A stretch of DNA of 46,574 nt from Eubacterium ramulus ATCC 29099 (GCF_000469345.1 NZ_KI271191.1:1-46574), one strand, 5' to 3'. Shown: positions 16,440 to 25,509, counted from the stretch's first letter. Program-made: numbers and translations. The notes: a model not told the origin generated them from the sequence alone.

Positions 16440-17426
16440 CTATCTCTCATATTTTTCATGACCAGACATATTCTTTTTCATGCTTTTTTCTCTCTTTGTA
16501 ATTGCCAGATTTAACTTGATGCAGAGCAGATCGTTGTAATCTTTTCCTTGTTTTGGTGGTACATCTTTTATCTGATATTGCTTCGGAAGTACTGTAGAAA
16601 TTGCTTTTGTGGCAAGTCTTCCAATACGGTCATTATCCAAATGCAGAACGATTGTCTTCACCTCTGGATGCATTTTTAATGTCCTGGCCAACGCTGCAGG
16701 GACTTTACTTTTTTCAATTTCTTTTGCTGGCTGATAGACACCTGCCAGTGACAATAAATGTTCTCTCCTCCACTCTTTCCCGTCTAATTTCTGCAACGTC
16801 GCATAGGATAATAAATCAATGGCTGACTCAAACAGATGCACCGTATCATTGGATTTCTCTGCAAAAATGGAAAAAGAATAATTCTTATCGCTTCCATTTG
16901 CTTCTCCTATAAAGCTGGTTCCGATTCCTCTAAGAGCTGCATATTTCGGATTATCTTTCTCATCCATCCCTACAAACACTACGTTATGATGAAATGCACT
17001 TTCATAAACTCTTCCGGACTCCAAACAAAACTGAATAATTTCCTTATCAATCCCACGTCCTAAAAGATACGCAATCACTTTCTGATCATCTTGATTTTTC
17101 TTTGGCAACAGTAACTGTTTCTCCATCGGAACATTCTCAGATACAGAAAGAGGCGGCTGAATATTTGCCCGTTCTGCAAGCAATTCAACCGCCTCTAAAA
17201 AACTGTATCCTCTTACTTTGATCAGATAATCCAGTGCTGATCTGCCACCGGTTCTCTGACTCCACCACATCCATTTCCCATTTGATATTTTCAAACTATC
17301 GTGTGTTCTGGTAGTGTAGGTGTTGTCAGAAAAGTGAACCAATTCGTATGGTTCATAATTTTTCAAGTACGTGAGCAAATCCATCCGCTTGACCTCCCGC
17401 ACGACCGATGGTGGTATATATGGCAT
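16440..17426 (-). CDS. DUF3991/Toprim-domain protein (primase-like)
   Basis: 328 aa. An N-terminal zinc-finger-like/DUF3991 region (WWSQRTGGRSALDYLIKVRG) precedes a Toprim domain with the conserved Glu in HLFESAIDLLSY and the acidic pair in LHLDNDRIGR, followed by KDYNDLL. DnaG-type Toprim proteins of this kind are encoded by many ICEs and may prime or process the transferred strand; activity is inferred. The ATG at 17435 directly abuts GGAG, so the ATG at 17426, nine bases from AAGGAG, is chosen. It heads the mob/tra operon and is preceded by a hairpin leader (17457-17525). Confidence 0.8.
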   Translation of the reverse strand: MPYIPPSVVREVKRMDLLTYLKNYEPYELVHFSDNTYTTRTHDSLKISNGKWMWWSQRTGGRSALDYLIKVRGYSFLEAVELLAERANIQPPLSVSENVPMEKQLLLPKKNQDDQKVIAYLLGRGIDKEIIQFCLESGRVYESAFHHNVVFVGMDEKDNPKYAALRGIGTSFIGEANGSDKNYSFSIFAEKSNDTVHLFESAIDLLSYATLQKLDGKEWRREHLLSLAGVYQPAKEIEKSKVPAALARTLKMHPEVKTIVLHLDNDRIGRLATKAISTVLPKQYQIKDVPPKQGKDYNDLLCIKLNLAITKREKSMKKNMSGHEKYER

Positions 17427-17458
17427 AATTTTCATCTCCTTTCTTGCCTTAGATTGAT

Positions 17459-17525
17459 ATTATTCGGGATAATACCCAGGCATGAAAATAGCCAGGTGAT
17501 TCCTTGAGTTGGAACCAACTGGCTA
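17459..17525 (-). terminator. Hairpin terminator/leader between the KAP gene and the Toprim operon (copy 1)
   Basis: On the minus strand TAGCCAG (17525-17519) pairs with CTGGCTA (17495-17489), enclosing TTGGTTCC/GGAATCAC further pairs, followed by TATTTTC, a terminator shape. A second small inverted repeat TATTAT-TCGGG-ATAATA lies at 17459-17474. The whole block is homologous to the one before parA (27436-27515): shared pieces include TTCGGGA, GGCATGAAAA, TGATTC, GAACCAA and GGCTATGTA in the same order on the plus strand. Confidence 0.65.
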
Positions 17526-17538
17526 TGTAAATTTACTT

Positions 17539-19179
17539 TTACTTTTTTACTATCTCCTCAATCAAAACATCTATTCTATGCCTTGACATATTATCACAAT
17601 CTTCTTTTATTTTTTCACAATACTGCAAGAATTTTTCAGCATCTGAATGATACAAAACATACATAATATTATAACACGTATGATATCTATCCTCATCCAC
17701 ATTGTCTACTGGAAAAGAAATTTTATTATACAAATTGTCTATCTCTGATATGATAATATCATGATAATAACTACTATCAAAATTATTTCTAAGTTTATAT
17801 GAATACTCATAAGCCTTTTTCCCATGAGTTGTTTTTTTCAAATATCCCACATATGTCTCTATTAAAAATTTCATCGTTTCTTTATTTTCTTCTTGATATA
17901 TTCTTTTTGTCTTTTCCGATGACATGTGAAACAAATCATATGAATACGATAGCATTTCCTCTTTCCCATCTAAGACAGTTTTTTCCAGCATTTCTTCTAA
18001 AATATTTCTATATTCTGATAAAACACTTTCATTATTTTCCTCTAAAACATCACTCCAAACAACATACGCATCTGCAAATTCATTTAATTCTGCCAAACTC
18101 TTTGCTTCAAGCATTTTCTCTCTTAAAATAGGTAATACACTCCTTATTTCCTCATCTGACTTATAATAGTTAGGCTTATCTCCTGAATTAAGAAATAACT
18201 TGTATTCAGCCTCCAATTGTTCTTCATTTAGTACCCCTTCCTCATAATATTTCAGTATCATTTCTACCAAATTTGTACTACACTTTATTCCATAAAGATA
18301 TCTGCCAATTCTATGCTGAAGCATATTTCCAATCGTATTTGTCATTTTTTCTACAGAATCAGTATTATCAGAATCAATTTCTTTATAGTACAAGTTTTCT
18401 ATACTCTCCACAACAACAGCAAAGCATATTAACCTTAATTCCTCTTTAAATTGCTCACTCATGTCACTATTACAAAACAATTTTACATCTTCAAAAAAAC
18501 GTTGCGCCTTTTCGAGCGTCCGTAAATTTTTGACTTTATGGATTTCCAAGAATTTTTCAACAAAGTCTGCATGGATATTCATTTTACTCCATGTCACTTT
18601 CTCTGCACGTTCTGTAATATGATATATTCTTTCAATGACCTTTTCATTATACTTTTCAAATACAACTTTTTTGTCTGATTGTATTTCATCTGTATTCGCA
18701 ATCACAATAACTTTTACATAATTACATTGCTTGAGTTCTTCTATAATTCCAAATATATCTTCCAAATTTATGTCATCACTCATTCTTTCCAAGTCATCTA
18801 TTACAATAATATGAACAGAAGTAAACTCTTTTGACAATAATAGAAACATTTCTCTTTCATTGACTATACTTTGTACTGCTTCCTTTGCCTGACCAACTTT
18901 ATCCCAGATTTTTGATGCGCCATCTAAAATATTATTAGCTATTTCACCTATTTTCCCACCAATATTATTCTTTAAAGCCAATTGAAATAAAGCTTCATGA
19001 TATATTTGCCTAGTGTCTTTCAAACCAAACATTGATATTTTACAAACATTGGGATTTGCTTCTAATGCCTCATTTACCGCATAAGATTTTCCAATTCCCC
19101 ATGTTCCATCAAATAAAATTGCTCTATACGGTAGATGATCTATGTCACTGATTATATTTTTTATATTATCTGCTTTCAT
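17539..19179 (-). CDS. KAP-type P-loop NTPase (putative defence protein)
   Basis: About 546 aa. The N-terminal NTPase domain has Walker A GTWGIGKS (about residues 25-32), the KAP-typical KISMFGLKD segment, and Walker B VHIIVIDDLERM (about 122-133); DDLER is characteristic of KAP NTPases. The rest is helical with no clear membrane segment. The frame reaches GTG at 19194; ATG at 19179 is preferred weakly (AGGGGTGG upstream). It starts 21-36 bp after rloB and is followed by a terminator, so it forms the third gene of the rloA-rloB operon. Very AT-rich compared with the tra genes, so imported. KAP NTPases recur in defence loci; a defence role here is inference from the company it keeps. Confidence 0.75.
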   Translation of the reverse strand: MKADNIKNIISDIDHLPYRAILFDGTWGIGKSYAVNEALEANPNVCKISMFGLKDTRQIYHEALFQLALKNNIGGKIGEIANNILDGASKIWDKVGQAKEAVQSIVNEREMFLLLSKEFTSVHIIVIDDLERMSDDINLEDIFGIIEELKQCNYVKVIVIANTDEIQSDKKVVFEKYNEKVIERIYHITERAEKVTWSKMNIHADFVEKFLEIHKVKNLRTLEKAQRFFEDVKLFCNSDMSEQFKEELRLICFAVVVESIENLYYKEIDSDNTDSVEKMTNTIGNMLQHRIGRYLYGIKCSTNLVEMILKYYEEGVLNEEQLEAEYKLFLNSGDKPNYYKSDEEIRSVLPILREKMLEAKSLAELNEFADAYVVWSDVLEENNESVLSEYRNILEEMLEKTVLDGKEEMLSYSYDLFHMSSEKTKRIYQEENKETMKFLIETYVGYLKKTTHGKKAYEYSYKLRNNFDSSYYHDIIISEIDNLYNKISFPVDNVDEDRYHTCYNIMYVLYHSDAEKFLQYCEKIKEDCDNMSRHRIDVLIEEIVKK

Positions 19180-19215
19180 ACTGTATCTTTCCACCCCTAT
19201 TTTTCATCTAACAAC

Positions 19216-19917
19216 TTATTTTCCATCATCCTTCCGAATCTCATCAATAATCCGGCCTATATTACATGTAATCTGTCCTTTACACTGATGAATATCCTCA
19301 TTGATTTTCTTTTCCTGTTCAATAGCAATCTCTATATTTTTCGCGAGTTCTCCAATCGCAGCATTTTTCTTCGGATTGATTCCTGTTCTAGCAAGTAACA
19401 ACTTATAGATAAATGTCTGATGTCCATCTTTTTCATTCTTGATAATCTGTTCAGCATTTGGCTCAATATCATCTTCGTATGAATTTTTATAATGCAACAA
19501 CAGGAACAGTTCAAATGCCGGATTGCTAACCGCTAATATATTATTCTTCTCACCTTCTGCTACCAATTCATCATAATCAAGTACTTTTTCTTCAAAAATA
19601 TCTCCATCAAATACAACAATCATCTTATCTCGTTCTTTATCAAATGCTATTTCCGGATTTTCTTTCTGATTTTCTGCAAATTCAATCAAACGTCTTGGAA
19701 ATGAAATGTCCCTGTCTCCCTCTGTTTTTTCAAGTAACCGGATATCGATCAATGGATGAATATTTAACTCTTTTCGGATATCAATTAACTTTTTGAAATA
19801 CCATGTTTCAGTATTTGCACCCTCACATATGAAAAAGTACTTACGATAAGGCTCAATCTGTTCTTCTTCATCTGTAGTTCTGCTATTCCAATTCGTATAA
19901 CTTCTTACTGGAGCCAA
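19216..19917 (-). CDS. rloB: RloB-family protein (AbiL-like component B)
   Basis: 233 aa of the RloB family, the partner of an AAA15/RloA ATPase in AbiL-type abortive infection. Toprim-like features are visible: KYFFICEGANTETWYF (Glu32 region), VVFDGDIF (Asp104, Asp106) and SNPAFELFLLLHY (131-143), the last being the clearest RloB hallmark. The start is TTG at 19917, with GAGGAGGAG of the rloA 3' end acting as the ribosome site and only two bases between the genes, so synthesis is coupled at fixed ratio. By analogy the ATPase senses phage and RloB is the nuclease-like effector; neither is proved by sequence. Confidence 0.85.
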   Translation of the reverse strand: MAPVRSYTNWNSRTTDEEEQIEPYRKYFFICEGANTETWYFKKLIDIRKELNIHPLIDIRLLEKTEGDRDISFPRRLIEFAENQKENPEIAFDKERDKMIVVFDGDIFEEKVLDYDELVAEGEKNNILAVSNPAFELFLLLHYKNSYEDDIEPNAEQIIKNEKDGHQTFIYKLLLARTGINPKKNAAIGELAKNIEIAIEQEKKINEDIHQCKGQITCNIGRIIDEIRKDDGK

Positions 19918-19919
19918 GG

Positions 19920-21275
19920 CTACTCCTCCTCTCTAAAGTCGAATGTTGAAAATACCGGTATCGCACCATATCTTCCTTCCAGATATGCCTTGCTCAACAC
20001 TTTATCATACCTCTCCTTGAAACGATCTAAGGAATAAATAGAGCTTGCATTTTCTGCGTTACGTTCTACAAACCAGATTTCATCCCTTCTAAAAATAGCC
20101 TGATCCATAATGGATGATTCATGTGTAGTGAACAATAGCTGCATACGCTGCTCATCATGTAGCTGCATAAACAATTGCAAAAATCGTTCTGTCAGCTTCG
20201 GATGTAAGCTTCTCTCCAATTCATCCACAACATAAAGAACATCTTCTCGTTTATTCAACAGCATATCCATCAAATCGAATAATCTTCTTGTTCCATCAGA
20301 CTCTTCATCAAAACCGAACTCATAAAATGACTTATTATGATGCAACCGGATTGTTGTGACCTTCGGTTCAGAATGTCCTTCAACTTCGATATTAAAGAAA
20401 GTTTCCTTCGACCTCATCGTCATTCTGAATGATGGTTCTTCCTGCTCTTCCATTCTATTTTTTACATGCTGCATCATCTTATCAAATACTGATTTTGGCA
20501 ATGCATTTGATAACTCATCCAATGTAATTTCTTCAATTTTTACCTGGCTGATACCCGTATCAAATGTTTTGATCAATTTGTTAATCAGCTTCAGCGAATT
20601 ATCATCATAATAATATTCCAAATCAATCAATGGCGTATCCGGTGTGATAATCGAAATATGATTCTGAATCCAATCATATACATCCCGGAAGAACAATAAT
20701 TTAGATCGTGTGCTATATTTTTTTCCACGATTCATTTCTGTCAGGAACAAAGATGTTTCATTTCCTTCAAAATCATCTGCATAGGTTTCAAATTTATTTT
20801 TTTCTGTGTTTGTCAGCGTAATACCATCATTTAACACCGGACGTTTACTTCCTTCTCGTTCAAAGAGACATTTTGCTGAACCATTCTGATATAATTCATA
20901 TAACCATTCTCCGGTTACTTTTCGTCTGCTTAAAACTGCAGAAAAACCATAGGCATAAAATTTGTCACCTACAGTAATCTGAATTTCAAAACTACTTTCT
21001 CGTTCCTTATTCTCCTGCCGATTCTTACAAAACATCTGTGTAGCTTCTATCGGAATACCATTGCAGACACTATCTTTAAAAAATTTAAAGAACAATGCCA
21101 AATTGGTCTTTCCAGATGCATTTGCTCCATAAACTACTGCATATTTTAATAACTGGGTACTTTTTATCTTTAACCTGTGATTTGCATTTGTTCGTATTTT
21201 ATTTGAGGAAATCATTGTCAGCTCTGCTGCTTTATCAAAAGATTTAAAATTTTCAACACTTACTTTTACTAACAT
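19920..21275 (-). CDS. rloA: RloA-family AAA15/ABC-type ATPase (AbiL-like component A)
   Basis: 451-aa cytoplasmic ATPase of the OLD/AAA15 type. Motifs are intact: N-terminal VSVENFKSF, Walker A GANASGKT (50-57), signature-like ESDGTRRL (325-332), Walker B VLYVVDELERSLHP (346-359) and switch histidine in LFTTHES (His385). It heads an operon with rloB and the KAP NTPase gene. ATG at 21275 has GGAGGTG seven bases upstream, and a near-consensus promoter lies at 21296-21324. RloA/RloB pairs are recognised as AbiL defence systems, first known from lactococcal plasmids. It is cargo between ICE core genes radC and Toprim. Confidence 0.88.
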   Translation of the reverse strand: MLVKVSVENFKSFDKAAELTMISSNKIRTNANHRLKIKSTQLLKYAVVYGANASGKTNLALFFKFFKDSVCNGIPIEATQMFCKNRQENKERESSFEIQITVGDKFYAYGFSAVLSRRKVTGEWLYELYQNGSAKCLFEREGSKRPVLNDGITLTNTEKNKFETYADDFEGNETSLFLTEMNRGKKYSTRSKLLFFRDVYDWIQNHISIITPDTPLIDLEYYYDDNSLKLINKLIKTFDTGISQVKIEEITLDELSNALPKSVFDKMMQHVKNRMEEQEEPSFRMTMRSKETFFNIEVEGHSEPKVTTIRLHHNKSFYEFGFDEESDGTRRLFDLMDMLLNKREDVLYVVDELERSLHPKLTERFLQLFMQLHDEQRMQLLFTTHESSIMDQAIFRRDEIWFVERNAENASSIYSLDRFKERYDKVLSKAYLEGRYGAIPVFSTFDFREEE

Positions 21276-21295
21276 TCTTATACACCTCCACCTTT

Positions 21296-21324
21296 ATTAT
21301 ATGGTTTACTCTTCTCTCAGTCAA
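21296..21324 (-). promoter_or_regulatory. Consensus promoter of the rloA-rloB-KAP operon
   Basis: Minus strand: -35 TTGACT (21319-21324), 17-bp spacer, -10 TATAAT (21296-21301), about 20 bp before the rloA ribosome site. This is close to the sigma-A optimum, suggesting steady expression of the cargo. Confidence 0.75.
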
Positions 21325-21433
21325 TGTAAATTCTCTTATTTAGAGATTTTTTCGTTATATATTGTTTCTTTTTCTATTTTTAACAATTTTATTTTGAGTT
21401 ATGCATATAATATCAATGTATAAGTCAGCTTTT

Positions 21434-21465
21434 TGTAGCGACACTATTTTACTAATGCCGCTACA
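21434..21465. repeat. Imperfect 32-bp palindrome at the core/cargo boundary
   Basis: TGTAGCG (21434-21440) and CGCTACA (21459-21465) are perfect inverted arms; 12 of the 16 possible pairs match. It lies in the AT-rich gap between radC and the defence operon. It has no T-run in the minus direction. It may be a regulator site or a scar of cargo insertion. Confidence 0.45.
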
Positions 21466-21507
21466 TGAAATATTACAATAAATAAAAACTTCTAATTCTT
21501 TTTTCTT

Positions 21508-21981
21508 CTATCTCTCCCAGTCCATCCTTCCTGTCACATTCAACATCTTTTCTTCTCGGAAGCTGAGCATCTTTCCATTAGTTCCACCGACAATGATATG
21601 ATCCAGCAATTCTATCCCCAATAGCTGTCCGCACTTCTGCAGCTTTCTCGTAACAATCATATCCTCTTTTGATGGTTTCACATTACCACTGGGATGATTA
21701 TGAAGTCCAATGATTGCAGAAGCATTTGCCAGAATACTGCTCTTAAAAACTTCTCTGGGAATTACCAAAGATGCATTGATTGTTCCAACACTAACCAGAT
21801 TCATATTGATTACCTGTCCATTATTTTTCATATTCAGGATACAAAATACTTCTCTGTCATATTGCGATAACTCCTTCGCCATCAATTCTACAACAGCCTG
21901 TGGACTATCCAATATCTGCTCACTATAAAGAGATGGTTCTCTTACCAAACGGATATTCACAACTTCCAATTCATTCTCCAT
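21508..21981 (-). CDS. RadC-type JAB-domain protein (short, ICE form)
   Basis: 157 aa, the C-terminal MPN/JAMM half of RadC. The motif HNHPSGNVKPSKED (94-107) keeps the metal-binding His-His-Asp set. Chromosomal RadC is about 225 aa with an N-terminal helix-hairpin-helix region that is absent here; the 82-aa ORF at 22080 carries a helix-hairpin-helix-like segment and could supply it separately (inference). Such short RadC proteins are common on plasmids and ICEs, with a proposed but unproven link to DNA repair or antirestriction. ATG at 21981 overlaps the end of the 41-aa upstream ORF. Confidence 0.85.
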   Translation of the reverse strand: MENELEVVNIRLVREPSLYSEQILDSPQAVVELMAKELSQYDREVFCILNMKNNGQVINMNLVSVGTINASLVIPREVFKSSILANASAIIGLHNHPSGNVKPSKEDMIVTRKLQKCGQLLGIELLDHIIVGGTNGKMLSFREEKMLNVTGRMDWER

Positions 21982-22096
21982 TGTTCTGATCTCCTTTTGG
22001 AAATTCTACAACCAGAAGGACATTACTCTCTGAAGATTCCACATATGATTTCAATTGTGATAATGTCATTTCCAAACATTTATGTTGTTCCACCAT
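21971..22096 (-). CDS. 41-aa small ICE protein
   Basis: A small ORF between the 82-aa gene and radC, starting at ATG 22096 with AAAGGAG six bases before. It overlaps the 3' end of the upstream gene by 17 bp and the radC start by 11 bp, which supports coupled translation. The product (starting MVEQHKCLEMTLSQLKSYVE) is soluble; no family recognised. Confidence 0.55.
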   Translation of the reverse strand: MVEQHKCLEMTLSQLKSYVESSESNVLLVVEFPKGDQNNGE

Positions 22097-22328
22097 AATC
22101 TGCTCCTTTCGTTTTTTCCCTTGCTTCTGTTTTTCCTGACAAATAGCTTATCACTTTGTTTGTCTTAATGCTTTTCTGTAACTCACTGATAATACACAAA
22201 TCTGCTACATTCACTCCCGGCAAAGCAAGCATCTCATCCATCGTCATATTGACAATCTCTTTTTCCGTTCCATACCCAGCATCAAATAAACGCTGTAATA
22301 CTTTTACTGCTTTCTGATTTTTTCCCAT
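22080..22328 (-). CDS. Small helix-hairpin-helix-like ICE protein (82 aa)
   Basis: 82 aa with a segment VNMTMDEMLALPGVNVADLC that resembles a helix-hairpin-helix DNA-binding turn (the ALPGV...A pattern), followed by a basic helical part. It precedes a RadC that lacks its own helix-hairpin-helix domain. The ATG at 22328 has no clear ribosome site; an upstream non-ATG start in the same frame after AAGGCGG is possible, so the N-terminus is uncertain. It lies 36 bp after the adhesin stop. Confidence 0.6.
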   Translation of the reverse strand: MGKNQKAVKVLQRLFDAGYGTEKEIVNMTMDEMLALPGVNVADLCIISELQKSIKTNKVISYLSGKTEAREKTKGADYGGTT

Positions 22329-22364
22329 TTCATCATCAAAGGGCAGCTTATCGCCGCCTTTGTT

Positions 22365-25300
22365 TTACTCCTCCTCTTCTTTCTTTTCTTCAATTCCTAA
22401 TCTCTTAACCTGTTTCTTTTTATTCCAGATACGAACTCCCGTGATTCCGGCTGCTGACAATACCAGAATGGCTATCCATAAAGCTGCATTTTCCGTATCT
22501 CCTGTTTTCGGAGGATTACTTGTCTTTGTAGTAGTACCCGGTGTCTCTGGGGTTGGTGTTTCCGGTACTTCTTTGATGGTTACAGTCTGACCTTCATCGT
22601 TGATGTCCTTATGCTCTGTTACCTTTTTCGGTTCTTCCGGATTTGTCATATCATACAGTTCTTCAAAGGTTACAAGCTGCTTTCCTCCAAGCGTGCTGCC
22701 GTTGAAAGTAAACTCAATCTGCACTTCCATGTTTTCCTTGTCCGCTGTAAATTCATAATCATTGGTAACCTCTTTGCCATCAATGAGCAACTTGGCATTT
22801 TCTGCCTTAACCATCTGCCAACCGGACAACTTATAATTCGTACCAATTTCCAATCCCTCTAAAGTAACCGTATCCACAATCGTCAGATCTTTTCCGGCTT
22901 CCACCTCTTTCTTACCGTTCTTATCCGTTGCTGTGGTATGAATCGAAATCTTTCGCTCCGTAATCAGGACGGTCTGACCTTCATCGTCAATGTCCTTATG
23001 CTCTGCAACTTTTACAGGTTCTTCCGGATTCTTCAGATCATATAATTCTTCAAATGTAACCAGATTCTGTCCGCCAAGTTCTGATGCATCAAACGTATAA
23101 GAAATCTCTACTTTCATTTTCTCGCTATCAGCAACAAAAGTGTAATCACTCTCCACACGCTTTCCATCAATGAGCAGTTCTGCATTTTCCTCTTTCAGCA
23201 TCTGCCAGCCTTTTAACTGGTACTTTCTGCCTTCTTCCAGACCGTCCAGAGTAACTGTATCCACAATCGTTACTTTCTTTCCTGCAACAATTACTTTTTC
23301 GCCTGTTTTCTTGTCTGTTGCAGTTGTATGAATGGTAATCTCTTTTTCATACTCATCAGTCAGTGTTCCAAGGTCGATAGTTACTTTATTTCTGCTCACA
23401 ACAACTTCAAATGCCGGAATCAGCTTCATGCCTTTGTTGGATTCACAAGATAACTCCTCAATCTCATAAGTGTCATAAAGTAATGCACCTTTGCTGTCGT
23501 CCGGCTCAGAAATTCCGAACCAGATACCGTCCTCACTGGATGTTCCGGCATTTGTATTTTTCTTATGAGACGCCCAATCGGAAGCAGTTGAAAACTGACC
23601 ATTTTTATCTGTCACTATGATATGGCTCTCTCCGGTTGTTTTGCTCGTAATCTTAAAAGGAACATTGGCAAGTCTCTTATGTGTGCCTGCTCCAATCTTT
23701 ACTCCCTCCAAATCTCCACGTTTAATCTGGTTGTAAATGGAATGGCTTTCGCCTGTTAAATCCACTATTTTTCCATTTTCCGTAATCGAAAATTCAATCG
23801 TTTTTGCCCCGTCAGTCAGATAACCTTCCGGTGCTTTGGTTTCTTCCAGTTTGTATTTACCATATGGAAGTAAATCTGCCGATGTTGTTGCTACTCCGTC
23901 AATTCCTGTCTGAATTGTCTTAACTGTTTCATTTTTCTTGTACAGTTTTCCTTCTACCAGAACCGAATTTTCGTTCAAAGAAATAATTGCAAATGCAGTA
24001 TCTTTTAATGTGGCACTTCCCTGTGCTTTGGTATCTTTTGTCTCTAAATCACGTTTCTGAATCTTCACACCACCTCGGATTACCTGGTCAGATACGGAAT
24101 ACTGGTTGCTTCCGGAAAGAACTGCAAGTTCTCCGTCCTCTGTGATCTGTGTCAGATACATTCCTTTGATCTGCTCTGTACTGTCTCCTGCCTGCATATA
24201 AGCTCCGTCCAGTAAATATCCGTCTGGTGCTTTTGTCTCCTCAACAGTCAGTGTTCCAAGTGGTAATACGCTTTTTTCATTCTGAGTGTAAAATGCATCT
24301 CCCGATACTTTGTAAGCATCTGACAGTTTTGTCACATAATGAATACTTCCGTCACTGCTCTTTTCTGCCACCGTTTTTGTAACCCAGGTACGTGTTGCTT
24401 TCTCTGGTAAGTTATCTTTTGTATAAAATCCGTCATAATAATGCCAGGTAAACTCTGCTCCTGACAATGCTGCATCACCCTGTGCGGTTGCTTTTCCTGT
24501 CTCCATATCAATCTTGAACAGATCTACCAATGTCTCTGTTACTTTCGGAACATCGGAAACATTTAATACGGCTGTCTTTCCGGCTTCAACTTTCAGACTG
24601 CGTACTGTCGTATCCAGCTTATATCCTTTCGGTGCAGAAAGCTCTTTGATATAAACAGTCCCTGCAGTCACTTCAACTTCATTCGTATCGCCATTTTCAT
24701 TTGTTGTAAGTGTTCCAATCTGATTACTACAATTCTGGTCTAAAAATATGCCAAAGGTTGCTCCAACAATGGAATACATTGCATTTCCATTTGTGACAAT
24801 CTCATTTGCAGTTGTCTTTTTTACCTTCGCATTTCCGACATTCAGTTCTGCCCAAAACTGTCCAAGATCCTGTCCTGCACCAGTATAGATATATCCGCCA
24901 CATTTATAGCGACCTTTGTTTGCCTGTACAAATGCTCTCGCTTCTGCATACACTTCATTCTGAATATCCTGTGAAATCTCAGAATATGCAGCTCGGACAT
25001 TATCACACTGCCAGCCTAAATACTCACTCAGTCTCTGCCATACCACACACTGTTCCAACAGATATCCCTGATTCGCATTCAGGTTACTGTGACTGCTCCT
25101 ATACTGCTTTACATATTCCAATGACAATGCCACATCTTCGATCTGTGCAGCACTCATACTGACACTTGCATCGTGTCTGGTTTTATATCCATTTTTAAAT
25201 CCGGTGTTAATATCTACGCAATAGGCTGTTTCGCCCTCTACTCGCATGTGACCTTCATTGAATGTAGAATGAATGGTTCCATCATTCATCACATGTTCAA

Positions 25301-25433
25301 TATATCCGACTCTCTCTGAGGATTCCGTCCAATACTGTGTTTCCGCTGCCTGAACCGATGTAGTCGGTAATGCGGTTAAAATCGTGGTCAGGGCAAGAAT
25401 CCCTGTACACACTCGTTTCCATATCTTCTTCAT
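22365..25433 (-). CDS. SpaA/VaFE-type LPXTG-like surface adhesin
   Basis: 1022-aa surface protein. A signal peptide (1-30, ending SVQAA) is followed by a thioester-type domain with Cys72 (AYCVDIN) and Gln128 (LLEQCVVW), the pair that can form an internal thioester for covalent host attachment. Several SpaA/Cna-B-like prealbumin domains follow (EETKAPEGYLTDG and similar Gln/Glu patterns), then two VaFE-type repeats (each with IHTTATDK and VTFEELYD) known for internal ester bonds, a Pro/Thr spacer, and a C-terminal PPKTG sorting signal (974-978) with membrane segment and charged tail. ATG at 25433. Likely promotes mating-pair contact or host adhesion. No sortase gene is in the window, so a host sortase must anchor it. 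Confidence 0.9.
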   Translation of the reverse strand: MKKIWKRVCTGILALTTILTALPTTSVQAAETQYWTESSERVGYIEHVMNDGTIHSTFNEGHMRVEGETAYCVDINTGFKNGYKTRHDASVSMSAAQIEDVALSLEYVKQYRSSHSNLNANQGYLLEQCVVWQRLSEYLGWQCDNVRAAYSEISQDIQNEVYAEARAFVQANKGRYKCGGYIYTGAGQDLGQFWAELNVGNAKVKKTTANEIVTNGNAMYSIVGATFGIFLDQNCSNQIGTLTTNENGDTNEVEVTAGTVYIKELSAPKGYKLDTTVRSLKVEAGKTAVLNVSDVPKVTETLVDLFKIDMETGKATAQGDAALSGAEFTWHYYDGFYTKDNLPEKATRTWVTKTVAEKSSDGSIHYVTKLSDAYKVSGDAFYTQNEKSVLPLGTLTVEETKAPDGYLLDGAYMQAGDSTEQIKGMYLTQITEDGELAVLSGSNQYSVSDQVIRGGVKIQKRDLETKDTKAQGSATLKDTAFAIISLNENSVLVEGKLYKKNETVKTIQTGIDGVATTSADLLPYGKYKLEETKAPEGYLTDGAKTIEFSITENGKIVDLTGESHSIYNQIKRGDLEGVKIGAGTHKRLANVPFKITSKTTGESHIIVTDKNGQFSTASDWASHKKNTNAGTSSEDGIWFGISEPDDSKGALLYDTYEIEELSCESNKGMKLIPAFEVVVSRNKVTIDLGTLTDEYEKEITIHTTATDKKTGEKVIVAGKKVTIVDTVTLDGLEEGRKYQLKGWQMLKEENAELLIDGKRVESDYTFVADSEKMKVEISYTFDASELGGQNLVTFEELYDLKNPEEPVKVAEHKDIDDEGQTVLITERKISIHTTATDKNGKKEVEAGKDLTIVDTVTLEGLEIGTNYKLSGWQMVKAENAKLLIDGKEVTNDYEFTADKENMEVQIEFTFNGSTLGGKQLVTFEELYDMTNPEEPKKVTEHKDINDEGQTVTIKEVPETPTPETPGTTTKTSNPPKTGDTENAALWIAILVLSAAGITGVRIWNKKKQVKRLGIEEKKEEEE

Positions 25434-25509
25434 TTTCTACAATTCCTTTCTTTTCAATCAAAAAAAGACGTCCGTCTGGAACGCCTGTTGTTGCTTTGTG
25501 CTGTTTATT

